From Lewinellaceae bacterium (lineage in GTDB: Bacteria; Bacteroidota; Bacteroidia; Chitinophagales; Saprospiraceae), in contig JACJXW010000006.1 in the NCBI GenBank assembly GCA_020636405.1, positions 558,001 to 622,000 on the forward strand: a DNA stretch of 64,000 bases. The letters run 5' to 3'. The position numbers and the translations under genes are program-made. Of the stretch, positions 51,129 to 61,218 are shown in pieces. The number at the start of each line of letters is the position of its first letter. Position 1 is the first letter of the stretch. Below the pieces are notes generated by a model that was not told the DNA's origin, did no database searches, and worked only from the letters and a program-made list of their open reading frames with translations.

Positions 51129-53081
51129 ATGATACGTTTTCGCCTATCCACACTTTTTCTGGTATTAGTTTTGGCCTTTTCTGGTGGCTACCTTTTCGGG
51201 CAGCCGAGTTCAGGAGGCACGCCGCTAAGTTTCTCAAATGCCTTTCGGCAGGCATACGGCGACAGGCCCCTTGTGGCGGAAAAAGCGCCCCGGCTGAACC
51301 TGAAACGCATTCTCAAAGAGGACGAGGAATTTATCGGCGCCCCGCGGTTCGCCGCCCCCCTCAACGTGGACTACAACCTGGAGAATTCGGGGCAATGGAC
51401 CGAACTGGAGGACGGGAGCCTGCTCTGGCGCCTGAAGATCCGTTCGGAGGGCGCTCTCGGGCTGGCAGCCTTTTACAAAGGGCTCTACCTGCCTCCGGGC
51501 TCGAAGCTGTTTATGTACAGCGAAGATGGGAAACAGGTGTTGGGCGCCTATACCTTTCGCAATAACCGCCCTTCCGGCCAGTTCATGACCGGTTTCATCA
51601 AGGGAGAGGCGGCCATCATTGAATACTACGAGCCGGAAGCGGTGCGGGGACAGGGCCGGCTGCAGGTCTTCCGGATAGACCATGCTTATCACCGGGAAAA
51701 TTTCCGGGCGTTCGGACAGCCGGTTGAAGAAGCTTCCCTGCTCGGTTTTGGCTTCGGCACATCACTGGCCTGCCACAGGAATGCGAATTGCCCGGAAGGA
51801 AATCCCTGGGACGAGCAGAAGCGCAGCGCCTGCCGGGTCGTCATGGTATTGGCCGAAGGTACGGGCTATTGCAGCGGCACGCTGGTCAACAATACGAGTG
51901 AAGATGGTAAGCCTTATATTCTTAGCGCCTATCACTGCCAGGAAGGATATACGCCATTGTACGACCTCTGGCGGTTCGATTTTTCCTATCAATCTGCCGA
52001 TTGTGCGAACCCGAGTACGGAACCTGTTCCCAATTCCATCCTGGGATGCGAACGGCGAGCGGGGAGGCAGGAGAATGATTTTCTGCTGCTTGAATCCACA
52101 GCGGTTATTCCTTCCTTTTACAATGTCTTTTTCAGCGGCTGGAACAGGGTTGTCAGCCCGCCTCAGAGCGGGGCATTGCTACACCATCCTAGTGGAGACA
52201 TCAAAAAGATCGCCTTTTACACCCAGTCTTCCATATACAACGGCGTACTGGCCTGGAGCCCTACGGTAACCACCCCTGCTAATCACCATTTTCGGGTCGA
52301 GTACAGCGAAGGCACTTTTGAGCCCGGTTCTTCGGGCTGTGGCCTGTTTGATGCCGACGGCCGCCTGCGGGGCCAGCTGCACGGAGGATTAAATGATGAT
52401 TGCGGCCAGACGAGCGGCTTCTTCGGCCGCCTCCGCCTGTCCTGGGAGGGGGGAGGAACCCCGGATACGCGCCTGAAGGATTGGCTCGACCCGCTGGGCC
52501 TGAATGTAGATACGCTCGATGGGATGGTGCAACCGCTCCTGGGGTCTGGCAGCATTTCGGGGATAGTGGCCAATGAAGTCGGCGTCCCCATTGCCGGTGT
52601 GGAGGTCACGCTCAGCGGCCCGCTTGACGCTACGGCTGTTACCGGCCCCGATGGGATGTACCAGTTCAATGAAGTGCCGCTCGGTGAACCCGTGGGGCTG
52701 GCGTTGCAGAAAACCGACAACTTTCAGAACGGGCTGTCGACCCTCGACCTGGTATTTATCGCCAAACACATTCTGGGAGTGGACGACCTCGATACGCCCA
52801 TCAAAATGATGGCGGCCGATGTGAACGGTTCCAATAGCCTGACTACGCTGGACCAGATCGGCATCCGCAAGGTCATCCTGGGGATCGATGTGGCGTTCAG
52901 CGGGCGGCCCGCCTGGCAGTTCTTCCCGGCGGACTTTAGCTTCTCCAATCCGGCCAATCCCTTTCTGAACCCTATGCCCGGTGTCTTTATGATCAACAAT
53001 TTCATTGCAGACATAACGGACAAGGACTTCATCGGTGTCAAATCCGGCGATATTGATGATAGTGCGAATACGGGAGGGTAA
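51129..53081 (+). CDS. secreted trypsin-like (lysyl-endopeptidase-type) protease with dockerin-like tail
   Basis: A 650-residue protein from ATG 51129 with signal peptide (STLFLVLVLAFSGGYLFGQ). The S1 domain has triad His269 (SAYHCQEG), Asp317 (QENDFLLLE) and Ser402 (GSSGCGLF), flanked by cysteines in the pattern of lysyl/arginyl endopeptidases. Then follows a CarboxypepD_reg beta-sandwich (SGIVANEVGVPIAGVEVTL) and a dockerin-like pair (STLDLVFIAKHILGV, ADVNGSNSLTTLDQIGIRKV). No T9SS sorting domain: the protein stops at DIDDSANTGG, right where similar proteins usually continue. Either the tail was lost or it leaves the cell by another route. Confidence 0.85.
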   Translation: MIRFRLSTLFLVLVLAFSGGYLFGQPSSGGTPLSFSNAFRQAYGDRPLVAEKAPRLNLKRILKEDEEFIGAPRFAAPLNVDYNLENSGQWTELEDGSLLWRLKIRSEGALGLAAFYKGLYLPPGSKLFMYSEDGKQVLGAYTFRNNRPSGQFMTGFIKGEAAIIEYYEPEAVRGQGRLQVFRIDHAYHRENFRAFGQPVEEASLLGFGFGTSLACHRNANCPEGNPWDEQKRSACRVVMVLAEGTGYCSGTLVNNTSEDGKPYILSAYHCQEGYTPLYDLWRFDFSYQSADCANPSTEPVPNSILGCERRAGRQENDFLLLESTAVIPSFYNVFFSGWNRVVSPPQSGALLHHPSGDIKKIAFYTQSSIYNGVLAWSPTVTTPANHHFRVEYSEGTFEPGSSGCGLFDADGRLRGQLHGGLNDDCGQTSGFFGRLRLSWEGGGTPDTRLKDWLDPLGLNVDTLDGMVQPLLGSGSISGIVANEVGVPIAGVEVTLSGPLDATAVTGPDGMYQFNEVPLGEPVGLALQKTDNFQNGLSTLDLVFIAKHILGVDDLDTPIKMMAADVNGSNSLTTLDQIGIRKVILGIDVAFSGRPAWQFFPADFSFSNPANPFLNPMPGVFMINNFIADITDKDFIGVKSGDIDDSANTGG

Positions 53082-53107
53082 GTGAGGAGGGATTCGTTTA
53101 TTCGTTA

Positions 53108-53173
53108 ATTCGGGATTCGTATATTCGGGATTCGTACATTCGTAAACTTATACCAGATCCCCGAATCCCGAAT
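53108..53173. repeat. TTCG-rich inverted repeat in the gap before the Lacal_2735-type gene
   Basis: ATTCGGGATTCG occurs at 53108-53119 and 53123-53134, and its reverse complement at 53162-53173. The flanking text is further TTCGT(A/T)-type repetition. It can serve as terminator for both converging genes. Confidence 0.55.
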
Positions 53174-53179
53174 CACGAA

Positions 53180-53353
53180 TCACGAATCCCCCTTCAACGC
53201 CTCGATCTTCTTCTGCACTTCCTCCGCTTCCGCTACCTTGGCGGAGTAGGCCTTGATGTCACCGCTGCGCTGGATGCGCATGGCTTCTTCCATCAATTTG
53301 AGGTACTGTTTTTCCAGTTTTTTGGCGGGGTCTTTTTTGAATAATCCGAACAT
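53180..53353 (-). CDS. Lacal_2735 family small protein, 57 residues
   Basis: Reads MFGLFKKDPAKKLEKQYLKL followed by a charged helical stretch (MEEAMRIQRSGDIKAYS, AEEVQKKIEAL) and a stop in the repeat region. The length and the FGLFKKDP-KKLEKQY opening match a small Bacteroidota family (Lacal_2735/DUF6435) of unknown function. Convergent with the protease gene. Confidence 0.8.
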   Translation of the reverse strand: MFGLFKKDPAKKLEKQYLKLMEEAMRIQRSGDIKAYSAKVAEAEEVQKKIEALKGDS

Positions 53354-53483
53354 ATATGGCAGGCATTTTGATTCGTATGGGTAACAAAAGGGGCGGAGGA
53401 AAGTTTAGGCGTTAAATCAGCAACCTTTGCCCCTTCCCTCTGTCCTTTTCTACACATCTTTGCCTAACCTCACACCTGGCATT

Positions 53484-55949
53484 ATGATAAAAGACTACCT
53501 CCGCATTGCCTTTCGCAGCCTGCTCAAGCACCGTTTTTACAGTCTCATCAATATCTTCGGGCTCGCCATCGGCATGGCCGTCTTCCTGCTCATTGCTCTG
53601 TATATTCGGTTCGAGCGGAGCTACGAGGATTTTATACCCAATGCGGAAAATATTTACCGCGTGGCGCTTGAGCAATACCTCAACGGAGAGCTGCAGATCG
53701 CCAGCGCCGAGAATTATCCGGGGGTGGGGCCCGCCTTGCTCGACGAGCTGCCGGAAGTTACCGCTTACGCCCGCCTGTACAACCTGGGCTATAAGAACAA
53801 CGTCATCATCACCAATGAAGAGGCCTGGCCGGAGCCGGTGGCCTTCAAGCACCGGAAGTTCTTATACGCCGATTCTTCCTTCCTGCCTATGATGGGATAT
53901 GAAATGGTGGCCGGAGACCTCACCACAGCCCTTGCGGAACCGCTGACGGCAGTCATCTCGGAAAAATACGCTGAGCTTTATTTCGGGCGGGAAAACCCGG
54001 TCGGAAAATCACTGCACCTGCAGGATGACGACTACAACGATGAACTGGTGAAAGTAACCGGCGTATTTAAAAACCTGCCGCACAACACCCACCTGAAATT
54101 CGATGTGCTGTTTTCCTATAAGACGTTATATGGCCGGTTCGATCGGGCGCCGGAGCGCTACGGGCAAAGCTGGCGGCGAAAGGATATGTATACTTTCATT
54201 GAGGTGAAACCAGGAACGAACCCACAGGCACTGGAAGCCAAATTTTCAGCTATTGTGGAACAATACAGGCCGGACAACCAAGAGCTGAACCGGAAGGATA
54301 TACTTCGGCTCCAACCGCTCCGGGACATCCACCTCCACTCCAGCCTGGCGGAAGAACCGGAGCCCAACGGCGACCGGCGGATCGTCTTATTCATGGGGCT
54401 GATCGGCCTGTTCGTTCTGGCCATTGCCTGGGTCAATTACGTCAACCTTTCCACGGCTCGCGCCATCGAGCGGGCACGGGAAGTTGGCATTCGCAAGGTA
54501 GCCGGCGCCGTCAAGGGGCAGCTGGTCGGGCAGTTTATGGTGGAGGCGGCCTTGCTGAACCTCCTTTCATTGCTTATCAGTTGGGTGCTGGTATTTCTGG
54601 CACTGCCCTTTTTCAACTCCCTTTCCGGCCTGGCCTTTGATTTCTTTTATCTCATTGAGCCTTGGTTTGTGGGCCTGCTGCTGTTGTTGTGGTTGGTTGG
54701 GAGCCTGTTGTCGGGCATATATCCCGCCTTTGTCCTGTCTGCCTTCCGGCCGGTGTCTGTGCTGAAAGGCAGCCTGAAAAATACGGCGGGCGGCATCGGA
54801 GTCAGGAAGGGGCTGGTCGTTTTCCAGTTTGCCGCTTCGGTGATCCTGATCGTCGGCGCTTTTACCATTTACCGGCAGCTTCACTACATGCTGAACCGAG
54901 ACCTGGGCATGGACATCGGGCAGGTGCTGGTAATAGAGCGGCCCGGCATTTCAGAGCGGGACAGGGACGCCTTCACTTCCGCCATCGACGTTTTCCGGGC
55001 GGAACTGGCCAAACACCCCGACATCGAAGCGGTATCCACCTCCCTTACCGTTCCGGGCAAAAAGCGGGAGTATAAATCTGCCGTGAAGCGGTACGGCGCT
55101 GATGACAACCAGGCCGTGACGCTCCGCATCAACAGCATGGATTACGATTTTCTGGAGGTGTTCCGGATGAAGCTGCTTGCGGGCCGGGCTTTTTCGGAAG
55201 ATTTCCCCCGCGACAGCGATACTTCGGTTATTTTGACCGAGTCGGCAGTGCGCCTGCTGGGGTTCGGCGAGATGGAAGATGCCATCGGGCAGACACTTTC
55301 CATCCCCGCGTTTGAATGGAACCCCATTGTTGCCGGCGTCGTCAACGATTATCACCAGGAGTCCTTGAAAAAGGCCGCTGACCCCACAATTTTTTTCTGT
55401 ACCCTTTACAGTGGGGAATTCTATTCCATGCGCCTGCAAACCAGCCGCCTGCCTCAAACCCTGGCTCATGTGGAAAAGGCCTGGACAACAGCATTTCCCG
55501 GCAACCCCTTCGGGCATTTCTTCCTCGACGACTATTTCAACCGGCAGTACGAAAATGAGCGGCGGTTTGGCAAATTGTCGGCGTTCTTTGCCTTCCTGGC
55601 CATCATCATCGGCTGCCTGGGCCTTTTTGGCCTCTCCGGGTACACCATTGCCCAGCGGACGAAGGAGATCGGTATTCGCAAGGTGCTCGGTGCTTCTACT
55701 GCAGGCATAGTGAGCCTGCTTTCTAAAGATATCCTGAGGTTGGTGCTGCTGGCCATAGTCGTAGCCTCTCCTTTAGCCTGGTGGGCGATGAACCGGTGGT
55801 TGCAGGGGTTTGCGTACCGCATTGACATCGGCTGGCAGGTGTTTGTGCTGGCAGGGGTATTGACCGTCGCAGTGGCCTTTATAACGGTGAGCCTTCAGAG
55901 TGTGAGGGCGGCGCAGGCTAATCCGGGGGAGAGTTTGAGGATGGATTAG
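53484..55949 (+). CDS. MacB/FtsX-type ABC transporter permease
   Basis: An 821-residue permease from ATG 53484 (MIKDYLRIAFRSLLKHRFYS). It has two halves, each with a membrane helix, a periplasmic MacB_PCD-like domain and an FtsX domain with three helices: SLINIFGLAIGMAVFLLIA at the start, NYVNLSTARAIERAREVGIRK in the first FtsX, and QRTKEIGIRKVLGAS in the second. This double-length type is typical of Bacteroidota lipoprotein/antimicrobial-peptide or mechanotransmission exporters. The ATPase gene is not adjacent, so it must be supplied elsewhere. Confidence 0.9.
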   Translation: MIKDYLRIAFRSLLKHRFYSLINIFGLAIGMAVFLLIALYIRFERSYEDFIPNAENIYRVALEQYLNGELQIASAENYPGVGPALLDELPEVTAYARLYNLGYKNNVIITNEEAWPEPVAFKHRKFLYADSSFLPMMGYEMVAGDLTTALAEPLTAVISEKYAELYFGRENPVGKSLHLQDDDYNDELVKVTGVFKNLPHNTHLKFDVLFSYKTLYGRFDRAPERYGQSWRRKDMYTFIEVKPGTNPQALEAKFSAIVEQYRPDNQELNRKDILRLQPLRDIHLHSSLAEEPEPNGDRRIVLFMGLIGLFVLAIAWVNYVNLSTARAIERAREVGIRKVAGAVKGQLVGQFMVEAALLNLLSLLISWVLVFLALPFFNSLSGLAFDFFYLIEPWFVGLLLLLWLVGSLLSGIYPAFVLSAFRPVSVLKGSLKNTAGGIGVRKGLVVFQFAASVILIVGAFTIYRQLHYMLNRDLGMDIGQVLVIERPGISERDRDAFTSAIDVFRAELAKHPDIEAVSTSLTVPGKKREYKSAVKRYGADDNQAVTLRINSMDYDFLEVFRMKLLAGRAFSEDFPRDSDTSVILTESAVRLLGFGEMEDAIGQTLSIPAFEWNPIVAGVVNDYHQESLKKAADPTIFFCTLYSGEFYSMRLQTSRLPQTLAHVEKAWTTAFPGNPFGHFFLDDYFNRQYENERRFGKLSAFFAFLAIIIGCLGLFGLSGYTIAQRTKEIGIRKVLGASTAGIVSLLSKDILRLVLLAIVVASPLAWWAMNRWLQGFAYRIDIGWQVFVLAGVLTVAVAFITVSLQSVRAAQANPGESLRMD

Positions 55950-56093
55950 GGGAGGGGTACATTGTTTATGACTTCATGAATGGCCTATGTAAATACTGTT
56001 TTCTAACTTCACAACCAGTATCTCCTGCAATTTTTGTATTGTAAGTAAATTGAGCAACAAGGAATAGATGCTGGAATGGATCACGGAACACTA

Positions 56094-56254
56094 AGAGTGT
56101 GTTCAAATTTCAATGATGAGTCGAGAACGAGAAAATTTTGTTTCAGACAAGGCAAATTTTGCAGTCGGATGCGGGCAATCCGACGAAAAATTTAACGCCG
56201 GATGAAACAAAATTTGCCGTTCGTAGGCCATTGATTGAATTTTGAACACACTCT
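56094..56254. repeat. 161-bp MITE-like palindromic element
   Basis: Ends carry a 14-bp perfect inverted repeat AGAGTGTGTTCAAA (56094-56107, complement 56241-56254). Inside are nested pairs: AATTTTGTTTCA (56134-56145 with 56203-56214), GGCAAATTTT (56151-56160 with 56209-56218) and GTCGGAT (56164-56170 with 56178-56184). No ORF. The size and structure suggest a non-autonomous element mobilised by a transposase elsewhere. The preceding stretch 55950-56093 shows nothing recognisable. Confidence 0.65.
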
Positions 56255-56306
56255 AAATGAGAAATCGCAGATAATCTGGGGCTTCTTCCAAACAAATAAA
56301 AAACAG

Positions 56307-56589
56307 GAGTCATGCGAATCAGGGGCCAAAGAGCCCTGAAAGGGCCGGAAGGCAGACAGCTTATACGATACTTTTGATACGGAGGAATGTGCGATTTTTG
56401 ACGTGCGATGTGCGATTTTTGATGGGGCTCTTTGGGAACAGCCCTTTCGACCGCCCTACATCGAAAATCAAACATCATAAATCAAACATCAAAAATCAAA
56501 AGAGCTTGCCGGATCCCTGCCTCCATCAGCCGCCATTTAGCCCCTGATTCGCATGAGTCATCCCGGATTGAAAAAATTTGGGATGACTC
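56307..56589. repeat. second palindromic element upstream of the sucC 3' end
   Basis: GAGTCATGCGAATCAGGGGC at 56307-56326 pairs with 56540-56559 (19 of 20). Its right arm also forms a 10-bp hairpin GAGTCATCCC/GGGATGACTC (56555-56564 with 56580-56589). The inside (56390-56490) is GATTTTTGAT/ATCAAAAATC short-period text of the same type as at 50844-50953. No gene. Confidence 0.6.
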
Positions 56590-56684
56590 CTGTTTCCTCG
56601 TCTGAAGGGGAACAAAAAACAATGTCCTTACAAGGGTGGAAAGCCGGAACCCATTTAGCCGGTTCCGATTTCCAGCTTTGTCAA

Positions 56685-57890
<1,206 letters not shown>

Positions 57891-57921
57891 CGTTTTGTAT
57901 AAGGTTGGTGAAGAAACGCCC

Positions 57922-57929
57922 CAAAAGTA
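57922..57929 (-). promoter_or_regulatory. -7 element of the sucC promoter
   Basis: On the minus strand TACTTTTG matches TAnnTTTG, 31 nt upstream of the sucC ATG. No matching -33 TTG was found. Confidence 0.45.
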
Positions 57930-58071
57930 ATGGATTTTTGCTTGCCCTCTAAATTTTTGCACCGGTAAATGGAAAGGTTTAGGGGCTTGACCGGGAGCCT
58001 GCCTGAAGCGGGGAATAGCCTTTGCGAAATTTCGCTAATTTGTTTATTTTGTGCCTGTTTAAATCAAATTT

Positions 58072-58986
58072 ATGGCAGACATTATACACTATGCTATTCC
58101 CGGCTTTATTTTTCTGTTGCTGGTAGAGGTGGGAATTGCGGTTAAGGAAAAAAAAGACTGGTTTGAGGCCAGGGATACCTTCAGCAGCCTGTCAATGGGT
58201 ATCGGAAACGTTATCATCGGCCTGTTTTCCAAAGGGATAACCCTGGGCGTTTTTGCGTTTGTTTATCAGTTTCGGCTCTTCGACCTCGGTTTTCACTGGT
58301 GGGTATGGGTAATGCTTTTCTTCGCTGAAGACTTCACCTATTACTGGTATCATCGCGTCAGCCACAGCAGCCGTTATTTCTGGGCTTCCCACGTAGTGCA
58401 CCACTCTTCACAGCGCTACAACCTGGGCACCGCCCTTCGACAGACCTGGACCGGAGAGATCGCCGGCGGCTTTCTTTTCTGGGCCTGGCTTCCGCTGCTC
58501 GGTTTCCATCCCTCTATGGTATTTACCATGCAGGCCATCAGCCTGTTGTACCAATTCTGGATCCATACTGAGGCCATAGACAGGATGCCTTACGCCTTTG
58601 AATTGATCTTCAATACCCCTTCTCATCATCGGGTTCATCATTCTTCGGACATCAAATACCTGGACCGCAACCATGCAGGTATTCTCATCATTTGGGATCG
58701 CTTCTTCGGGACCTTTCAGGAGGAAGAAGAGCATCCTACCTACGGGTTGACCAAAAATATCCATACCTACAATCCGGTTCATATTGCCTTCCATGAATGG
58801 GCAGATATGTTTCGGGACTTGTGGCGGGCGCCCTCTCTGCGGGCAGCAGCCGGTTACCTTTTCGGCCCTCCAGGATGGAGCCATGATGGGTCCCGGATGA
58901 CGACGGCCGAGCTGCGGAAAAAACACCTGCAGGAAGAAAAGGGCCAATCATTCACTCCAGTCGCACAAACAAAACCAACCGCCTAA
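58072..58986 (+). CDS. sterol desaturase/fatty acid hydroxylase family membrane protein
   Basis: A 304-residue integral membrane protein with the eight-histidine di-iron pattern: HRVSH in YYWYHRVSHSS, HVVHH in FWASHVVHHSSQ, and SHHRVHH in NTPSHHRVHHSS, plus a final NHAG. Family members hydroxylate or desaturate lipids with O2. It overlaps the next gene by 1 nt (TAATG), so a lipid substrate shared with a hotdog-fold enzyme is likely. The exact substrate is unknown. Confidence 0.88.
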   Translation: MADIIHYAIPGFIFLLLVEVGIAVKEKKDWFEARDTFSSLSMGIGNVIIGLFSKGITLGVFAFVYQFRLFDLGFHWWVWVMLFFAEDFTYYWYHRVSHSSRYFWASHVVHHSSQRYNLGTALRQTWTGEIAGGFLFWAWLPLLGFHPSMVFTMQAISLLYQFWIHTEAIDRMPYAFELIFNTPSHHRVHHSSDIKYLDRNHAGILIIWDRFFGTFQEEEEHPTYGLTKNIHTYNPVHIAFHEWADMFRDLWRAPSLRAAAGYLFGPPGWSHDGSRMTTAELRKKHLQEEKGQSFTPVAQTKPTA

Positions 58987-59504
58987 TGGCATCAAAAACA
59001 ACGGTTATTCCTCCCTTTAACGCTGAGTCACCCGGATTACTTTCTCTGATGCAGGACTTGAGAACGCCCTGGAAACTCCGCCTTTACTTCCTGCGAAAGC
59101 TCCCTTCCTGTTGGTTTTGGGGCGTTCGTATTATCGAAATGGCCCCCAGCCGGTGTCGGGTGACTATCCCTTACAGTTGGCGCACCCAGAATCCTTTCCG
59201 CTCCACTTATTTCGCCGCACTGGCCGGCGCCGCTGAGCTTTCTACGGGGGCTTTGGCCATGGCCGCTCTGCACGGGCGGGGCCGCATTTCCATGTTGATC
59301 ACCGGGCTGGAAGGGCAGTTCATGAAAAAAGCCAATACGCGTATTACCTTTACTTGCGAAGAAGGGGACGCCATCCAGGATACCGTTCAAAAAGCCATCG
59401 ACTCCGGCGAGGGGCAAACGGTACGCATCCTTACCATTGGCAGGAACGAATCAGGCGATGAAGCCTGCCGATTTTGGCTGACCTGGTCGTTTAAGGTGAA
59501 ATAG
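58986..59504 (+). CDS. DUF4442 hotdog-fold protein
   Basis: A 172-residue protein matching DUF4442, a hotdog-fold family related to acyl-CoA thioesterases (SCWFWGVRIIEMAPSRCRV, RTQNPFRSTYFAALAGAAEL). The catalytic residues of thioesterases are not clearly present. It is translationally coupled to the sterol-desaturase-like gene and closed by a strong hairpin. Confidence 0.82.
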   Translation: MASKTTVIPPFNAESPGLLSLMQDLRTPWKLRLYFLRKLPSCWFWGVRIIEMAPSRCRVTIPYSWRTQNPFRSTYFAALAGAAELSTGALAMAALHGRGRISMLITGLEGQFMKKANTRITFTCEEGDAIQDTVQKAIDSGEGQTVRILTIGRNESGDEACRFWLTWSFKVK

Positions 59505-59527
59505 GGGGCAGAGAATCGGCAAGAAAA

Positions 59528-59588
59528 CGTTACTTTTATAATGATTGCTTTTATAACGATGACATTTGTAATCATTATAAAAGTAACG
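59528..59588. terminator. 18-bp perfect stem-loop between converging genes
   Basis: CGTTACTTTTATAATGAT (59528-59545) and its exact reverse complement at 59571-59588, with extra pairing into the loop. Located between DUF4442 and the converging protease gene. Confidence 0.7.
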
Positions 59589-59605
59589 AGGCTACAATCA
59601 ACCAA

Positions 59606-61171
59606 TCAACGGACCACCACCCGTTCCACCGCTCGCCCATCCTCACCTTCCACCCAGAGGAAGTACATACCCGGGGCCAGCGTTTCGGTGGCAATCTCAA
59701 AGCGATTGCTGCCGGTTTGTATTTCCATAGCCTGGCTTGAGATCACCTGCCCGGTAGGCGCCACCAGTTTCAGGTTGGCGGAGAAGGCTTTTTCCGCTTC
59801 GAATTCGAGCCAGATTGGCGATGAAGACGCAGTGGGGTTGGGGCTTATCCGGAAGTTGGAAACGAGTTCTATGCTGTTGGCAGCAGTAAGCTGGGCGGTA
59901 CGGAACCGCTGGGTAGGCGTTGCCGGGTTGCAAAAGGAGTGGCTGTTGTATCCTCTTACCCGCCAGTAGTAGTTGCGGTCGAGCGTGAGCGCTTCCGGCA
60001 GGGTGATCGCATTCGTAGTAAGGAGGTACTCGCTGGCCAGGGCCCCGGAAAAGCTGGGCACCGGGCTGACCTGCACCAGATAGTGGGTGGCATGCTCCAA
60101 AGGCTCCCATTCCAGATAGACTGCGTCGTACTGCACGAGTTCGTCCTCCTGAGGCGTGATGACGGAAATAGGGCTGGTGCTGACAGCGGCCAACGGCGTC
60201 TGGTTATACAGGTAATCTGGTTTCTCCTCGTACAGGTTGGCACGCATAGCAGCGATCTGCTCGGGCGTGAAGCGGGCCTGGCAGGCATCATCCGAGTAGC
60301 CCATGATCAGGCTGCCATCGGAACGGAATTTGGCCCCCGTGGGGTCGGTCTGTTCTACAGAGCTCTGTCCATTACCATTGCAGTTCCAGCGTTGGGAGAT
60401 ATAATCGGGGCTGGTATCGCAGAACCCATCGGCGGCAATATGACAGTTGCTGCCGTTCACCAGTTCCACCAGGGCGGTATCGATGATCAGGGTATCGACG
60501 ATCAGGGTGTCCTTGAAATAGGTGTAGTCGTAGGTTACGGTCAGCGGAGCGGGGTCGTTGAAATTGTGAGGCACACTACCATCGTAGCTGACGCCGCCCT
60601 CCCAACCCAGAAAAGGATGCTGGACCGATAGGTTGTGGCCCACCTCGTGAGCCCAGGTGTGATCGGAAGGGCCGGAGCACGATTTGCTCATGGCAATACC
60701 TGCGTAGGGCAGGTTATACCCGCAGTTGCCCGCCGGGTCAGTCACAAAATAGGTATTGATGGTGTTGGCAACGTTGTTGAGGAACATCATTTCAGCCCCT
60801 TCCAGGACGTCACCGTGGTTATTCCATGCCGAGTTGGGCAGAAAACGGGGCTCTCCCTCGACAAAAAACTGTATGTTAGCTTCTTCATAATCGGCGTTCA
60901 GCTGGCAGAGGGCGTCCAGCAGCCTGTACTGTCCGAAATATCCGCTTCCGTTATCTTGTCCCACCAGGTGGAGGGTCAACGGCACGTAAAGGATGGTGTC
61001 CATATTCCTGAAGTGGGCCTGTGGATTTTGCTGGTAACGCAGCAACCATTCGGATTTTCCTGGAGGGGAACCACAGGGAAAAAAATCATGCTTGCTCTTT
61101 TCCTGCTGAGCAGGAAGCCAATGGGTGATTCCAAAGAAAAGGACCCCGAACAGTAGTGGTCTCATCATCAT
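59606..61171 (-). CDS. T9SS-secreted M43-family metalloprotease, copy 1
   Basis: A 521-residue exported protein (signal LLFGVLFFGITHWLPAQQ). The catalytic zinc motif is HEVGHNLSVQH, a metzincin HExxHxxxxxH with Ser in the place usually held by Gly. Upstream are the family features YFVTDPAGNCGYNLPYAGIA and downstream CDTSPDYIS and LIMGYSDDACQARFTPEQ, as in pappalysin/ulilysin-type proteases. It has an insertion of IVDTL-like repeats (FKDTLIVDTLIIDTALVE). A fibronectin-like domain and a type A T9SS tail (NFRISPNPTASSSP, APGMYFLWVEG) end the protein. First to be reached of three tandem paralogues. Confidence 0.9.
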   Translation of the reverse strand: MMMRPLLFGVLFFGITHWLPAQQEKSKHDFFPCGSPPGKSEWLLRYQQNPQAHFRNMDTILYVPLTLHLVGQDNGSGYFGQYRLLDALCQLNADYEEANIQFFVEGEPRFLPNSAWNNHGDVLEGAEMMFLNNVANTINTYFVTDPAGNCGYNLPYAGIAMSKSCSGPSDHTWAHEVGHNLSVQHPFLGWEGGVSYDGSVPHNFNDPAPLTVTYDYTYFKDTLIVDTLIIDTALVELVNGSNCHIAADGFCDTSPDYISQRWNCNGNGQSSVEQTDPTGAKFRSDGSLIMGYSDDACQARFTPEQIAAMRANLYEEKPDYLYNQTPLAAVSTSPISVITPQEDELVQYDAVYLEWEPLEHATHYLVQVSPVPSFSGALASEYLLTTNAITLPEALTLDRNYYWRVRGYNSHSFCNPATPTQRFRTAQLTAANSIELVSNFRISPNPTASSSPIWLEFEAEKAFSANLKLVAPTGQVISSQAMEIQTGSNRFEIATETLAPGMYFLWVEGEDGRAVERVVVR

Positions 61172-61218
61172 TTTGATCGAATGAAGAAGGGTGCTATTTT
61201 CAGCAACCCTGTGAAGAA

